The notes below the pieces were generated by a model. The model saw only the letters and a program-made list of their open reading frames with translations, did no database searches and was not told where the DNA came from. A stretch of DNA of 34,259 bases from Herminiimonas sp. (lineage in GTDB: Bacteria > Pseudomonadota > Gammaproteobacteria > Burkholderiales > Burkholderiaceae_D). The first letter of the stretch is position 1, and every line of letters starts with the position of its first letter. The position numbers and the translations under genes were made by a program. The stretch spans positions 1 to 34,259 of the forward strand of contig JACMOV010000055.1 in assembly GCA_014377845.1 (NCBI GenBank). The letters run 5' to 3'. This document shows positions 17,781 to 27,762 of this stretch, in pieces.

Positions 17781-18617
17781 ATGGCAGGCTATCTGCAGGA
17801 ACCAGGCGCAGCCAGCGGGCGCATCAAGGCAGTGACGATCCCGGCTCTGACGGCGCTACGCAACACCGGCGAAAAGATCACCATGCTGACCTGCTACGAC
17901 GCCAGCTTTGCTGCGTTGATGGACCGCTGTGGGGTAGAGGTGCTGCTGGTGGGGGATTCGCTCGGCATGGTCTGCCAGGGCCATGATTCGACGCTGCCGG
18001 TGACCGTTGCCGATGTCGCCTATCACACCGCCTCGGTGGCGCGCGGCAATCGCACCGCGATGGTGGTGGCCGACATGCCGTTCGGCAGTTACGGCACGCC
18101 GCAATCTGCGTTCGACAACGCGGTCGTACTGATGCAGGCCGGCGCGCAGATGGTCAAGCTCGAAGGCGGCGCCTGGCTGTGCAATACGGTGCGCTTCCTG
18201 ACGGAACGAGCAATACCCGTATGCGCACATCTCGGCCTGACGCCGCAATCGGTGCATCAGCTCGGCGGCTACAAGGTGCAGGGCAAGACGGCGGAAGGCG
18301 CCGACCTGTTGCGTGCCGACGCCGTGGCGCTACAGGACGCCGGCGCGCAACTACTGGTACTCGAAGCGATCCCGGCAGCGCTAGGACGCGAGGTGACAGC
18401 GCTGCTGCGCATGCCGACCATCGGCATCGGTGCGGGCGTCGATTGTTCAGGCCAGGTACTGGTGATGCACGACATGCTTGGCACCTTCCCCGGCCACAAG
18501 GCGAAGTTCGTCAAGAATTTCATGGAAGGCCAGACCAGCATCGACGCCGCCGTCCGGGCTTATGTCGCGGCGGTCAAGGATCAGTCCTTTCCCGGGATCG
18601 AGCACAGCTTCTTGTAG
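17781..18617 (+). CDS. panB: 3-methyl-2-oxobutanoate hydroxymethyltransferase
   Basis: PanB makes ketopantoate from 2-oxoisovalerate and methylene-tetrahydrofolate, the first committed step of pantothenate and CoA synthesis. The 278-residue TIM-barrel protein shows [14 protein letters not shown] near 33-46, [10 protein letters not shown] with metal-binding Asp, [27 protein letters not shown], and [28 protein letters not shown] overlapping the end of the kinase gene is a strong ribosome binding site. The neighbouring folK fits the folate dependence. panC is not in this window. The gene converges with the carbonic anhydrase gene; the 46 bp between them show no clear terminator. Confidence 0.97.
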   Translation: MAGYLQEPGAASGRIKAVTIPALTALRNTGEKITMLTCYDASFAALMDRCGVEVLLVGDSLGMVCQGHDSTLPVTVADVAYHTASVARGNRTAMVVADMPFGSYGTPQSAFDNAVVLMQAGAQMVKLEGGAWLCNTVRFLTERAIPVCAHLGLTPQSVHQLGGYKVQGKTAEGADLLRADAVALQDAGAQLLVLEAIPAALGREVTALLRMPTIGIGAGVDCSGQVLVMHDMLGTFPGHKAKFVKNFMEGQTSIDAAVRAYVAAVKDQSFPGIEHSFL

Positions 18618-18663
18618 CAATCGCTCATCGCCAGCGCACCTGCCGTGGCGGGCCGCGCATTTA

Positions 18664-19362
18664 TCAGGCAGCGCCACCGAGGTTGGTCTCGTACCGCCCC
18701 ATGCTCTTTGCCAGCAGCGGCGGCAGGTCGCTCGCCTGGCTGACGGTGACACCAAGGTCACGCAGCAGGCCATCGCCCAGGCCATAGACCCAGCTGTGGA
18801 TCGTCAGTGGTTGCCCGCGCTCCCACGCATCCTGCACGATCGTCGTCTGGCACAGGTTGGCAACCTGCTCCATCACGTTGAGTTCGCACAGGCGGTTGTG
18901 GCGCAGCTCGGGCGACAGCACCTCGCCGAGATATCGCTCGTGCTTCTGGTGCACGTCCTGCACATGCCGCAGCCAGTTGTCGGCCAGGCCGATGCGCCGG
19001 CCCGTGAGCGCCGCCTGCACGCCGGAGCACCCATGGTGGCCGCACACGATGACGTGGCGAATCTTCAGCACGTCGACCGCAAACTGCAGCACCGACAGGC
19101 AATTCAGGTCGGAGTGCACGATCACGTTGGCGATATTGCGATGGACGAACACGTCGCCAGGCAGCAGGCCGAGCAACTCGTTGGCCGGAACGCGACTGTC
19201 GGAGCAGCCGATCCACAGGAACTGCGGCGACTGCTGTGCTTGCAGCTTGCCGAAGAATCCCGGGTCGCGCGCTTCCATCGAGGCAGCCCACGTGCGATTG
19301 TTCTGGAACAGGTGGTCGAGGTCGGTGTTGTCTGCGTCTTTGTCTTGACCGGGCGTGCTCAT
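18664..19362 (-). CDS. can: beta-class carbonic anhydrase
   Basis: Catalyses reversible hydration of CO2 to bicarbonate in the cytoplasm, supplying carboxylases. The 232-residue protein has the beta-class zinc ligands Cys53 and Asp55 with Arg57 in IGCSDSRVP, and His109 and Cys112 in VCGHHGCSG. HRNIANVI and the C-terminal SWVYGLGDGLL fit the E. coli Can type. AGGAAG precedes the ATG by about a dozen bases, and a TAAAAT box lies about 50 bp upstream on the same strand. It is a single-gene unit between panB and dnaJ. Confidence 0.95.
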   Translation of the reverse strand: MSTPGQDKDADNTDLDHLFQNNRTWAASMEARDPGFFGKLQAQQSPQFLWIGCSDSRVPANELLGLLPGDVFVHRNIANVIVHSDLNCLSVLQFAVDVLKIRHVIVCGHHGCSGVQAALTGRRIGLADNWLRHVQDVHQKHERYLGEVLSPELRHNRLCELNVMEQVANLCQTTIVQDAWERGQPLTIHSWVYGLGDGLLRDLGVTVSQASDLPPLLAKSMGRYETNLGGAA

Positions 19363-19438
19363 TGTTCGGGGCTTCCTGTGTAGTGGACTGTCGGAACGGA
19401 TTTTACAGAACTAAAAATTTCGAAACTGCATTTCGGAA

Positions 19439-19473
19439 TTAAAAAAACCGCCGGGCATGCAGCGCGGCGGTTT
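19439..19473 (-). terminator. intrinsic terminator after dnaJ
   Basis: On the minus strand AAACCGCCG (19465-19473) pairs perfectly with CGGCGGTTT (19445-19453) around an 11-nt loop and runs into a stretch of seven T. It lies 75 bp after the dnaJ stop and closes the grpE-dnaK-dnaJ unit before the carbonic anhydrase gene. Confidence 0.9.
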
Positions 19474-19547
19474 CGTAACCAGAGCGGTTTTCGAAGTGGC
19501 ATCGAGGTCGTGCAGGCCGCGCCAAAAACCGCTGCAGCCGGTGCTGA

Positions 19548-20696
19548 TTACTCGAAGAACTCCTTGACCTTGTCCTTCCATGACTTGGTCTGCGGGCTGT
19601 GCTTGGCGCCGCCTTCGGTCGTCAGGCGCTCGAAGTCGCGCAGCAGGTCCTTCTGCTTTTCCGTCAGCTTGACCGGCGTCTCGACCACGACATGGCAAAA
19701 AAGGTCGCCAGCAAAACCGGAGCGCACGCCCTTGATGCCCTTGCTGCGCAGGCGGAAGGTCTTGCCCGACTGTGTGCCCTCGGGAATCGTGAAGGATGCC
19801 TTGCCGGACAGCGTCGGCACTTCGATCTCGCCGCCGAGCGCGGCCTTGGTGTACGAGATCGGCATCTCGCAATGCAGGTCGTCACCATCGCGCTGGAACA
19901 CGCCATGCGGCTTGATGTGGATTTCCACGTACAGGTCGCCTGGAGGACCGCCATTCATGCCGGGTTCACCGTTGCCGCTGGAGCGAATCCGCATGCTGTC
20001 GTCGATACCGGCCGGAATCTTGACTTCCAGGGTCTTGTTGCGCTTGATGCGGCCGGCGCCGGCGCAGGTGGTGCACGGCTCCGGGATGATCTTGCCGGTG
20101 CCGTGGCATTTCGGGCAGGTCTGCTGGATGCTGAAGAAGCCCTGCTGCATGCGCACCTGGCCATGACCGCCGCAGGTGGGGCACGTGGTCGGCGCGGTGC
20201 CGGGCTTGGCGCCGGAGCCGTGACAGATTTCGCAGGCGTCCCATGACGGCACCCGGATCGTTGTGTCGAAGCCGTTGGCCGCCTGCTCCAGCGTGATCTC
20301 GAGGTTGTAGCGTAGGTCGGCGCCGCGGTACACCTGCGGACCGCCGCCGCCGCGGCCGCCGCCGCGACCGCCTGCGGCACCGCCGAAGATGTCGCCGAAG
20401 ATATCGCCGAAGGCATCGGCAAAACCGCCTGCCCCGGCGCCGCCGAAACCACCGCCGCCACCCATGTTCGGATCGACGCCGGCATGACCGTAGCGGTCGT
20501 AGGCTTCCCGCTTCTGCGGGTCGGCGAGCATCTCGTAGGCCTCCTTGGCCTCCTTGAACTTGTCTTCCGATCCCTTGCTGTCCGGATTGCGGTCCGGATG
20601 GTATTTCATTGCGAGCTTGCGGTATGCCTTCTTGATCTCGTCATCGGAGGCATTCTTCGCTACACCCAGAATTTCGTAAAAATCGCGCTTTGCCAT
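19548..20696 (-). CDS. dnaJ: chaperone protein DnaJ
   Basis: DnaJ delivers unfolded proteins to DnaK and stimulates its ATPase. The 382-residue protein is a full type I J-protein: J domain at 1-70 with HPD at 33-35, a Gly/Phe-rich linker at about 75-125 that includes a Gly-Arg-rich stretch ([11 protein letters not shown]), then four zinc-binding CxxCxGxG repeats ([32 protein letters not shown]) and the C-terminal substrate-binding domains. The ribosome binding site is weak. It lies 146 bp downstream of dnaK, with hairpins in the gap, and ends at a strong terminator. Confidence 0.98.
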   Translation of the reverse strand: MAKRDFYEILGVAKNASDDEIKKAYRKLAMKYHPDRNPDSKGSEDKFKEAKEAYEMLADPQKREAYDRYGHAGVDPNMGGGGGFGGAGAGGFADAFGDIFGDIFGGAAGGRGGGRGGGGPQVYRGADLRYNLEITLEQAANGFDTTIRVPSWDACEICHGSGAKPGTAPTTCPTCGGHGQVRMQQGFFSIQQTCPKCHGTGKIIPEPCTTCAGAGRIKRNKTLEVKIPAGIDDSMRIRSSGNGEPGMNGGPPGDLYVEIHIKPHGVFQRDGDDLHCEMPISYTKAALGGEIEVPTLSGKASFTIPEGTQSGKTFRLRSKGIKGVRSGFAGDLFCHVVVETPVKLTEKQKDLLRDFERLTTEGGAKHSPQTKSWKDKVKEFFE

Positions 20697-20754
20697 AGTG
20701 TCGGCACTTTCTCGAATCTCGGCTAACCTTCAGCAAAAACGCCGAGGGATGTCA

Positions 20755-20804
20755 GGACTGCGCATTATGCACGAGGCCTTTTGCGCAGTCCGAGCACCTG
20801 CTCG
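20755..20804 (-). repeat. two hairpins between dnaK and dnaJ
   Basis: A perfect 10-bp inverted repeat (GGACTGCGCA at 20755-20764 against 20782-20791, loop 17 nt) is followed directly by a second one (CGAGC/GCTCG at 20791-20804). Neither has a T-run on the minus strand, so they look like attenuating or mRNA-stabilising structures rather than a full terminator. Confidence 0.45.
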
Positions 20805-20842
20805 GCGGGTCAGGACGGCGGCTGCCGCCCATCTACAAAAAC

Positions 20843-22789
20843 TTACTTGTTTTCTTTTACTTCCTTGAAGTCGGCATCGACCACGTCTTCCTGCTTGGCC
20901 TTGGCGTCGCCACCGTTGCCGGCACCGCCTGCGCCATCGGCTGCCGCACCGGCGGCCTGCTGCGCCTGCATGTCGGCGTACATCTTTTCACCGAGCTTCT
21001 GGGCTGCCGTCGACAGCGACGCCGATTTTGCATCGATGACCGACTTGTCGTTTTCCTTCAGCGCATCTTCCAGTTCCTTGATCGCTGATTGAATCGCGGA
21101 TTTTTCGGCGGCGTCGATCTTGTCGCCATATTCGGTCAGCGCTTTCTTCGTGGAGTGCACCAGGGCGTCGCCCTGATTGTGCGCTTCCGCGACTTCCTTC
21201 AGGCGCTTGTCTTCCTCGGCGTTGGCTTCGGCATCGCGCACCATCTTCTGGATTTCTTCCTCGGTCAGGCCGGAGTTGGCCTTGATCGTGATCTTGTTTT
21301 CCTTGCCGGTCGCCTTGTCCTTGGCGCCGACATGCAGGATGCCGTTGGCGTCGATGTCGAAGGTGACCTCGATCTGCGGGGTGCCGCGCGACGCCGGTGG
21401 AATGCCTTCGAGATTGAATTCGCCAAGGCCTTTGTTACCGGACGCCATCTCACGCTCGCCCTGGTAGACCTTGATCGTGACCGCCGGCTGATTGTCGTCG
21501 GCCGTCGAAAAAACCTGGCTGAACTTGGTCGGGATGGTGGTGTTCTTCTGGATCATCTTGGTCATGACGCCGCCCAGGGTTTCGATACCCAGCGACAGTG
21601 GCGTCACGTCCAGCAGCAGCAAGTCCTTGCGGTCGCCCGACAGCACCGAGCCCTGGATCGCCGCGCCGACCGCGACTGCCTCGTCCGGGTTGACGTCCTT
21701 GCGCGGCTCCTTGCCGAAGAACTCCTTCACTTTTTCCTGCACCTTCGGCATGCGGGTCATGCCGCCGACCAGGCTGATGTCGTCGATCTCGGTGACCTTG
21801 ACGCCGGCATCCTCGTTTGCCAGCTTGCACGGCTCGATGGTTTTTGCGATCAGTTCCTCGACCAGCGATTCCAGCTTGGCGCGGGTCATCTTCAAATTCA
21901 GGTGGACCGGGGCACCATTTGCCATGGCGATGTACGGCTCGTTGATTTCGGTCTGCTGCGAGGACGACAGTTCGATCTTGGCGCGCTCGGCCGAGGCCTT
22001 GATACGCTGCAGGGCGATCGCGTCCTTCGACAGATCGAGGCCATTGATCTTCTTGAATTCGTCGATGATGTAATCAATGATGCGCTGGTCGAAATCTTCG
22101 CCGCCGAGAAACGTGTCGCCGTTGGTGGACAGGACTTCGAACTGCATCTCGCCGTCGACGTCGGCGATCTCGATGATCGAGATGTCGAAAGTGCCACCGC
22201 CGAGGTCATACACGGCGATCTTGCGGTCGCCCTTGCCGGCCTTGTCCAGCCCGAAGGCAAGTGCGGCAGCGGTCGGCTCGTTGATGATGCGCTTGACATC
22301 CAGACCCGCGATGCGGCCGGCGTCCTTGGTCGCCTGGCGCTGCGCGTCGTTGAAGTAAGCCGGCACCGTGATGACGGCTTCGGTGACTTCCTCGCCGAGG
22401 TAGTCTTCGGCGGTCTTCTTCATCTTGCGCAGGATTTCAGCCGAGATCTGCTGGGCGGCGAGCTTCTTGTCGCGCACCGAGATCCAGGCGTCGCCATTGT
22501 CGGCCTTGACGATCTGGTACGGCATCATGCCGATGTCCTTCTGGACTTCCTTCTCGTCGAACTTGCGGCCAATCAGGCGCTTGACCGCGTACAGGGTGTT
22601 CTTTGGGTTGGTCACCGCCTGCCGCTTGGCCGGGGCGCCGACCAGGATCTCGCCATCTTCCTGGTATGCGATCACCGACGGCGTGGTCCGCGCGCCTTCC
22701 GAATTCTCGATGACCTTAGGCTTGCCGCCTTCCATGATGGCCACGCAGGAATTCGTGGTTCCGAGGTCGATGCCGATGATTTTGCCCAT
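20843..22789 (-). CDS. dnaK: molecular chaperone DnaK (Hsp70)
   Basis: DnaK binds exposed hydrophobic segments in an ATP-controlled cycle with DnaJ and GrpE. The 648-residue protein opens with [21 protein letters not shown], carries the second phosphate motif [13 protein letters not shown] near 195-207 and the adenosine motif [12 protein letters not shown], then the linker [18 protein letters not shown] into the substrate-binding domain. The Ala/Gly-rich lid end and final acidic segment with [10 protein letters not shown] are normal for proteobacterial DnaK. AAGGGAA precedes the ATG. It has its own sigma-32-type promoter in the 135-bp gap after grpE. Confidence 0.99.
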   Translation of the reverse strand: MGKIIGIDLGTTNSCVAIMEGGKPKVIENSEGARTTPSVIAYQEDGEILVGAPAKRQAVTNPKNTLYAVKRLIGRKFDEKEVQKDIGMMPYQIVKADNGDAWISVRDKKLAAQQISAEILRKMKKTAEDYLGEEVTEAVITVPAYFNDAQRQATKDAGRIAGLDVKRIINEPTAAALAFGLDKAGKGDRKIAVYDLGGGTFDISIIEIADVDGEMQFEVLSTNGDTFLGGEDFDQRIIDYIIDEFKKINGLDLSKDAIALQRIKASAERAKIELSSSQQTEINEPYIAMANGAPVHLNLKMTRAKLESLVEELIAKTIEPCKLANEDAGVKVTEIDDISLVGGMTRMPKVQEKVKEFFGKEPRKDVNPDEAVAVGAAIQGSVLSGDRKDLLLLDVTPLSLGIETLGGVMTKMIQKNTTIPTKFSQVFSTADDNQPAVTIKVYQGEREMASGNKGLGEFNLEGIPPASRGTPQIEVTFDIDANGILHVGAKDKATGKENKITIKANSGLTEEEIQKMVRDAEANAEEDKRLKEVAEAHNQGDALVHSTKKALTEYGDKIDAAEKSAIQSAIKELEDALKENDKSVIDAKSASLSTAAQKLGEKMYADMQAQQAAGAAADGAGGAGNGGDAKAKQEDVVDADFKEVKENK

Positions 22790-22865
22790 GATGTATTCCC
22801 TTAAATGACGAATATGACGATTAACTGGTGAATGACGGCTGGAGTGACGCTTCCGGTTGCATCTG

Positions 22866-22893
22866 ATATGCGGAAGTAAATGTCGCTTTCAAG
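22866..22893 (-). promoter_or_regulatory. sigma-32 (heat-shock) promoter of dnaK
   Basis: Minus strand: CTTGAAA (22887-22893), a 13-bp spacer, then CCGCATAT (22866-22873). This matches the RpoH consensus CTTGAAA-N11-16-CCCCATnT with one mismatch in the -10 box. It lies about 77 bp before the dnaK start. Confidence 0.75.
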
Positions 22894-22924
22894 CATGTTC
22901 CTGCATATTTTTTTAGCGGAAGCG

Positions 22925-23485
22925 CTAGCCTGCCACGGTGACCAGCGCGGGACGCAGCAACCGGTCCGAAATCATGTAGCCCTTCTGCAGCACGCTGACG
23001 ATCGTGTTGGCATCCTGCGCCGCCGGCACCATCGAGATCGCCTGGTGCTTCATCGGGTCGAGCTTGTCGCCGGGCTGCGGATTGACTTCGAGCAGGCGAT
23101 TCTTTTCGAATGCGGCGCTGAGCTGTCGCAGGGTCGCTTCCACGCCCTCCTTGTAGGACTCAACCGAAGGCGTTTCGACCTTCATTGCCATTTCCAGGCT
23201 GTCCTTGACCGGCACCATGGCTTCGGCAAATCCCTCGATGGCGAATTTGTGCGCCTTGGTGATGTCTTCCTGTGCCCGCCGCCGCATGTTCTCCGCTTCC
23301 GCCTTGGCTCGCAGGAACGCATCCTGCAGGTCGCGCGCCTTGGCTTCGGCTACCGCAAGCTGTTCTTCCAGCGAGGCCACCGCATCGATCGCAACTGTTT
23401 CGGCGCCGCTGTTGGCCTGGCCGGCAGGTGCAGTGCCTGGCTCTGCCGGCGTTTCCTGCGATGTTTGTTTTTCCTGGTCTTGCAT
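22925..23485 (-). CDS. grpE: nucleotide exchange factor GrpE
   Basis: GrpE releases ADP from DnaK and acts as a thermosensor of the chaperone cycle. The 186-residue protein has a Gln/Glu/Ala-rich disordered N-terminus, a long coiled-coil helix from about residue 35 ([20 protein letters not shown] and onward through [10 protein letters not shown]), and the C-terminal beta domain with [18 protein letters not shown] and [18 protein letters not shown], the family signature. The ATG at 23485 was chosen because GGAGAC precedes it and no start codon lies in frame nearby upstream. A sigma-32 promoter is found 56-86 bp before the start. Confidence 0.97.
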   Translation of the reverse strand: MQDQEKQTSQETPAEPGTAPAGQANSGAETVAIDAVASLEEQLAVAEAKARDLQDAFLRAKAEAENMRRRAQEDITKAHKFAIEGFAEAMVPVKDSLEMAMKVETPSVESYKEGVEATLRQLSAAFEKNRLLEVNPQPGDKLDPMKHQAISMVPAAQDANTIVSVLQKGYMISDRLLRPALVTVAG

Positions 23486-23540
23486 TAAAAAGTCTCCATG
23501 AATCAATGACTTAAGTTGGACAAAATTCTTTATCCGCAAT

Positions 23541-23571
23541 AAATGGAGTCTTTCCCACATTATTTCAAGGG
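23541..23571 (-). promoter_or_regulatory. sigma-32 (heat-shock) promoter of grpE
   Basis: Minus strand: CCCTTGAAA (23563-23571), a 14-bp spacer, then CTCCATTT (23541-23548). This fits the RpoH consensus closely in both boxes and would give a leader of about 45-50 nt to grpE. No CIRCE operator overlaps it. Confidence 0.8.
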
Positions 23572-23679
23572 TTTTTCTTACAAGGATTTTACGAAGTTTG
23601 ATTTACGCTAGCTGCATCGATAGAACGATGCGCCGGATTATATTTCTTTTAAGTATCAACTTGTTACACCGCTTACGGT

Positions 23680-23744
23680 CTGGATGCCCGGTTGACGGGC
23701 CAGTACGGATAACCTGGACGCTGTCAGGTTGACGTCTCAGAGAC
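23680..23744. repeat. cluster of short inverted repeats upstream of the small membrane frame
   Basis: Three neighbouring elements: GCCCG/CGGGC at 23686-23700 (extended by CTG/CAG at 23680-23703 with a bulge), AACCTG/CAGGTT at 23711-23730, and the exact palindrome GTCTCAGAGAC at 23734-23744. They fill most of the otherwise empty 225 bp between the grpE promoter and the small plus-strand frame. They could be a structured leader, operators or a small RNA; nothing in the sequence decides. Confidence 0.35.
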
Positions 23745-23797
23745 CGACTGTGATCGACCCGCACGCCGGAAGGCGTTCAACCAACGAGCTACGCACC

Positions 23798-23902
23798 ATG
23801 TCAATGCCACAGAAACTGCCACTGATCTCCGCCACCGTGGTGGCCTACGCGATTGCCGCAGCAGCGGTGATCTGTCAGACGCCGCTGCTCGCGCTGTACT
23901 GA
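23798..23902 (+). CDS. possible 34-residue single-helix membrane peptide
   Basis: An ATG at 23798 opens a frame of 34 codons: a short polar start (MSMPQK), then a hydrophobic stretch from about residue 9 to 26 rich in Ala, Val and Ile, interrupted by one Tyr and ending VICQTPLLALY. It would span the membrane once. The stop directly abuts the hemH stop on the other strand with no base between. No strong ribosome binding site is seen, and I do not recognise a family. The hydrophobic composition is what makes it worth listing; chance is a real alternative. Confidence 0.3.
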   Translation: MSMPQKLPLISATVVAYAIAAAAVICQTPLLALY

Positions 23903-25009
23903 TCAGGCCGGCGCACCCAATGCCTTGGCTTCGTCAGCCGAGCGCTGTGCCTCGCTCGAACGGACTTGCTGCATACCGGCGCTGAGCCGCGTGACCCAGC
24001 CGCCCATGTGCTGTTCGACGATATCGGCGAGAGCAGAAATCCCCGCATGATCCTCATTCAGGCACGGGATGTAGTTGAATTCCTTGCCACCGGCTTGCAG
24101 GAAGTCATGCCGGGCCTCCATCGAGATTTCTTCCAGGGTTTCCAGGCAATCGCTGGTAAAACCGGGGCACAGCACATCGACCCGCTTGACGCCCTGCTCG
24201 CCCATTTTCTTTAGTGTTGGTGCGGTATAGGGCTGCAGCCATTCAGCCTTGCCGAAGCGCGACTGGAACGTCAGCTGCCACTGGTCGGGTGTCAGCCCCA
24301 GCGCCGTCGTCAGCAGACGGGCCGTCTTGTGGCACTCGCAGTGATACGGATCGCCGAGCAGCAGCGTGCGCTTGGGCACGCCATGAAAACTCATCACCAG
24401 CTTGTCCGGCCGGCCGTGCTGCATCCAGTAGGCGAGCACCGAAACCCGGAGCGCCTCGATGTATGCCGGGTGATCGTGGTAATGCTTGATGGTGCGCAGT
24501 TCCGGAGCATTGCGCTGGACTGTGTAATGCGCGAAGACGGCATCGAAGATCGAGGCCGTGGTGGTGCCGGAATATTGCGGATAGGCCGGTAGCACGAGAA
24601 TACGCTCGCAGCCGTCGGCATGCAGGTTTTCGAGCACGCTGGCCACCGATGGTGTGCCGTAGCGCATCGCATATTCGACCCGTACTTCATGCCCGCGCTC
24701 CCCCAGGTAACCGCGCAGCAGCGTCGCCTGTTTTTCCGTATGCACCTTCAGCGGCGAGCCCTCGGCAGTCCAGACGGTCGCGTACTTCGCTGCCGATTTG
24801 CTGCTGCGGATCGGCAGGATGATGCCGTTGAGGATCAGCCACCAGATCGCACGGGGGATTTCCACCACCCGCGGATCGGACAGGAATTCCTTCAGGTAGC
24901 GGCGCACCGCGGGCGCGGTCGGCGCATCCGGCGTGCCGAGGTTGATCAGCACCACTGCGGTCTTCGGGATCGTGCCGTGGGTGTAGGGTGGTTCTTTGCG
25001 AAAGGCCAT
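23903..25009 (-). CDS. hemH: ferrochelatase
   Basis: HemH inserts Fe2+ into protoporphyrin IX, the last step of heme synthesis, at the inner face of the membrane. The 368-residue protein carries [15 protein letters not shown] near 17-31, [16 protein letters not shown], the metal-site His209 in [39 protein letters not shown] and Glu290 in [15 protein letters not shown]. The ATG at 25009 is preceded by AGGAAT and fits the family; longer upstream sequence in frame does not. recN lies 31 bp upstream on the same strand and probably shares its transcript. Confidence 0.96.
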   Translation of the reverse strand: MAFRKEPPYTHGTIPKTAVVLINLGTPDAPTAPAVRRYLKEFLSDPRVVEIPRAIWWLILNGIILPIRSSKSAAKYATVWTAEGSPLKVHTEKQATLLRGYLGERGHEVRVEYAMRYGTPSVASVLENLHADGCERILVLPAYPQYSGTTTASIFDAVFAHYTVQRNAPELRTIKHYHDHPAYIEALRVSVLAYWMQHGRPDKLVMSFHGVPKRTLLLGDPYHCECHKTARLLTTALGLTPDQWQLTFQSRFGKAEWLQPYTAPTLKKMGEQGVKRVDVLCPGFTSDCLETLEEISMEARHDFLQAGGKEFNYIPCLNEDHAGISALADIVEQHMGGWVTRLSAGMQQVRSSEAQRSADEAKALGAPA

Positions 25010-25040
25010 TGGATTCCTGGTTCTGGTGACGACGAAGCGA

Positions 25041-26687
25041 CTACGAGGCAAGCAACTCTCGCGCATGCTTGCGCGTGATCGCGGTGATTTCCAGGCCGCC
25101 GAGCATGCGGGCGATTTCCTCGACCCGCGCCTTGGGGTCGAGCGCACTGATGCGCGACACCGGCTTGCCGCCGCTGCTGGCCTTGCTGACTTCGAAATGC
25201 TGGTTGGCCTGGCTCGCCACCTGCGGCAAGTGGGTCACGCACAATACCTGGCGATCATGGCCGAGGCGCTTGAGCAGCCGGCCGACCACCTCGGCGACGC
25301 CGCCGCCGATACCACTGTCGACTTCATCGAAGATCAGGGTCGGCGTGGCGGTGCTGGCCGAGGTGATGACCGAGATCGCCAGCGCGATACGGGCCAGCTC
25401 GCCGCCCGAGGCGACTTTCGCCAGTGGCCGCAGGGTCGTGCCGGCATGACCGGCGACCATGAATTCAACCTGCTCCAGGCCGTAGCTGGCCGGCTCGCAC
25501 GGCTGCAGCGCCACCGAGAACCGGCCGCCGCCCATGCTCAGGTCCTGCATCGCCGCCGTCACTGCCGTGCCGAGTGCGGCGGCCGCCCTGGCGCGCGCCT
25601 TGCCGAGTTTTTTCGCCAGCGCCAGATAGGCGTCATGCGCCTTCTGCTCTTGCACCTTCAGCGTCTCCATGTCGGAGGCGGCCGCCAGTTGCAGCAGCTG
25701 GGCGGCGAGACTCTGGTGTTCGTCCGGCAGGTCTTCCGGCTGCACCCGGAACTTGCGGGCGGTCGCATGCAGGTCCGACATGCGGGCCTCGACCTGGCGC
25801 AGTCGCGCAGGATCGAGCTCGACCCGGCCGAGATAATCGTTCAGGCCGTACACCGCTTCCTGCAACTGGATGCGGGCCGGCTCCAGCAATTCGATCACGG
25901 GTGTCAGAGCGGCATCGATGTCGGCCAGTTTCGCCAGTTTCTGCATCAGCGACGTCAGCTGCGACAGCATCGGTTGGTCGGCTTCCGAGATCGCCGACAA
26001 GGCCTCCTGGGCACCCTCGATCAGGCTGGCCGCGTGCGACAGACGGCTGTGCTCGTTGCTGACCTCGGTCCACTCGCCCGGCCTGGCGGCCAGCTTGTCG
26101 AGTTCGCCAACCTGCCACTCGAGGCGTTCGCGCTCGATCAGGACATTCCTGGCATTCGATTCGAATTCCTCGCGCTGCCGGGCCAGCGCGCGCCATGCCT
26201 TGTAGGCGGCGGCGACCGGCCTGGCCTCCTCCTGCAATCCGGCCTGGGTGTCGAGCAGGATGCGCTGGGCATCTGGCTTGAGCAGCGACTGGTGCGCATG
26301 CTGGCCGTGGATATCAACCAGCATCTCGCCCAGCTCCCGCAGCTGGGTGGCGGTGGCCGCGATGCCGTTGACGAAGGCCTTGGAGCGGCCGGCGTTGTCG
26401 ATCACCCGGCGCAGCAGCACCCCGCCTTCCTCGGCCTGGAATGCATTGCGCTCGAGCCAGTCCCGGGACTCGGGACCAACCGCAAAGTCGGCCGTGATGT
26501 CGGCTCGGGCCGCGCCTTCGCGCACCACGCTGGCGTCGCCGCGACCGCCGAGTGCTAACGCCAGCGCATCGATCAGGATCGACTTGCCGGCACCGGTCTC
26601 GCCGGTGAAGACGGAAAAGCCCGATGCAAATTCAAGCTCGATGGCGTCGACGATGACAAAATCGCGGATGGAAAGCGTTCGCAGCAT
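25041..26687 (-). CDS. recN: DNA repair protein RecN
   Basis: RecN is an SMC-like ATPase acting in double-strand break repair. The 548-residue protein begins [20 protein letters not shown] with Walker [11 protein letters not shown] at 29-38, followed by long charged helices that form the central coiled coil (about 150-390). The ABC-type signature [13 protein letters not shown] and Walker [13 protein letters not shown] come near residues 425-465, then [17 protein letters not shown]. The start was chosen by the family N-terminus. In many bacteria recN is SOS-controlled; I found no CTGT-N8-ACAG box in the 117 bp before this gene. Confidence 0.97.
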   Translation of the reverse strand: MLRTLSIRDFVIVDAIELEFASGFSVFTGETGAGKSILIDALALALGGRGDASVVREGAARADITADFAVGPESRDWLERNAFQAEEGGVLLRRVIDNAGRSKAFVNGIAATATQLRELGEMLVDIHGQHAHQSLLKPDAQRILLDTQAGLQEEARPVAAAYKAWRALARQREEFESNARNVLIERERLEWQVGELDKLAARPGEWTEVSNEHSRLSHAASLIEGAQEALSAISEADQPMLSQLTSLMQKLAKLADIDAALTPVIELLEPARIQLQEAVYGLNDYLGRVELDPARLRQVEARMSDLHATARKFRVQPEDLPDEHQSLAAQLLQLAAASDMETLKVQEQKAHDAYLALAKKLGKARARAAAALGTAVTAAMQDLSMGGGRFSVALQPCEPASYGLEQVEFMVAGHAGTTLRPLAKVASGGELARIALAISVITSASTATPTLIFDEVDSGIGGGVAEVVGRLLKRLGHDRQVLCVTHLPQVASQANQHFEVSKASSGGKPVSRISALDPKARVEEIARMLGGLEITAITRKHARELLAS

Positions 26688-26804
26688 GCAGCAGGGACCA
26701 GGCAGGTGAGTCAAGGGGCAAGGAGTGCGCAAAAGGCAGTCGGTCAGTAGGCCAGCCGGAGCGCGTATCGGACCGGCCCAGGCCAGAGCCGGGATACAGG
26801 GCAA

Positions 26805-27755
26805 TTATTTTAACCGACCTTCGACCGATGGATATTCGTTCCAGTGCAGCTTCTCGCGCAGCGTGTCGTAGTAACTCCAGCCTTGCGGATGCAGGAACGT
26901 GATCGCATGCGCCGAGCGGCGAATCAGGATGCGGTCGTGATGCTGCAGACTGGCCAGGGACTGCATGTCGAAATTGACGCTGCAGTCGCGCCCGCTGATG
27001 ACTTCGATCACGATCTGGCTGCTGTCGGGCACCACGATCGGCCGGTTCGACAGGGCATGCGGCGCGATCGGCACCAGCACAAGTCCACCGAGGCTCGGAT
27101 GCAGCAGCGGCCCGCCGGCCGACAGGGCATACGCGGTCGAACCGGTGGGGGTGCCGACGATCAGGCCATCGGAGCGCTGGTTGTACATGAAGTGGCCGTC
27201 GACCTCGACCCGCAGTTCGATCATGCCGGAACCCGCGCCGCGCGATACCACCACATCGTTGACCGCCATCGCCTCGAAGATCGGCGCGCCATCGCGCAGG
27301 ACCGCGCCTTCGAGCAGGCTGCGCTGTTCGGAACCGATTTTGCCGTCGAGCATGTCGGTGAGGACCGCGATCATCCGTTCGGCCGGAATGTCGGTCATGA
27401 AACCGAGCCGGCCCTGGTTGATGCCGATCATCGGCACGTCGAACGCCGCCAACTGGCGCGCCACGCCGAGCATCGTGCCGTCGCCGCCGAGCACGATGGC
27501 GACATCGGCATGCAGGCCGATCTCGGGCAGGCTCATCGCGCGCATGCCGGGCAGCGTCAGATGGCGCGCAGTTTCAGTCTCGAAAATTACCGCCCGGCCT
27601 GTGCTGGAGACAAACGCCGCAACCTCGGTCAGCGAAGCGGTGATGCCCGCCGCCGGATACCGTCCGACCAGCGCGACCGTAGCAAAGGCAGGTACCGCGC
27701 GTGGCGCGGTGTCGGATGCGGCGACGGAGACAGGGCTTGAAGTGGCAGGCAACAT
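26805..27755 (-). CDS. nadK: NAD kinase
   Basis: NadK phosphorylates NAD to NADP in the cytoplasm. The 316-residue protein has the GGDGTMLG motif at 90-97, [10 protein letters not shown] just after, the NE/D-type segment [11 protein letters not shown], and the glycine-rich [26 protein letters not shown] block (about 190-215). The first 24 residues are a variable extension. The start is chosen at ATG 27755, since no family sequence lies before it. No ribosome binding site is seen, and a possible -10 box sits 7 bp upstream of the ATG. It is divergent from the HAD gene and hrcA. Confidence 0.95.
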   Translation of the reverse strand: MLPATSSPVSVAASDTAPRAVPAFATVALVGRYPAAGITASLTEVAAFVSSTGRAVIFETETARHLTLPGMRAMSLPEIGLHADVAIVLGGDGTMLGVARQLAAFDVPMIGINQGRLGFMTDIPAERMIAVLTDMLDGKIGSEQRSLLEGAVLRDGAPIFEAMAVNDVVVSRGAGSGMIELRVEVDGHFMYNQRSDGLIVGTPTGSTAYALSAGGPLLHPSLGGLVLVPIAPHALSNRPIVVPDSSQIVIEVISGRDCSVNFDMQSLASLQHHDRILIRRSAHAITFLHPQGWSYYDTLREKLHWNEYPSVEGRLK

Positions 27756-27762
27756 GCCGCAG

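Noticed and set aside
18618-18663. Bidirectional terminator between panB and the carbonic anhydrase gene
   Set aside because: The 46 bp are GC-rich but show no stable stem with a T-run in either direction.
21089-22804. Very long open frame (571 codons) on the plus strand opposite dnaK
   Set aside because: It mirrors the dnaK codon pattern in a GC-rich gene, resembles no family and has the low-complexity His/Asp/Arg/Leu composition of antisense shadows. The same holds for long frames opposite sucC, recA, the histidine kinase (5038-6486), recN (24996-26558) and purM.
22900-22926. TAGCG/CGCTA hairpin near the grpE stop as a terminator
   Set aside because: On the transcribed strand the stem is followed by A, not T, and is only 5 bp long.
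26550-26558. GAGTGCTAA, identical to the right half of a CIRCE operator, inside recN
   Set aside because: The matching left half TTAGCACTC is absent at the 9-bp spacing and the site lies within coding sequence.
26688-26804. Search for a LexA box before recN
   Set aside because: No CTGT-N8-ACAG sequence occurs in the gap, so SOS control of recN cannot be claimed here.
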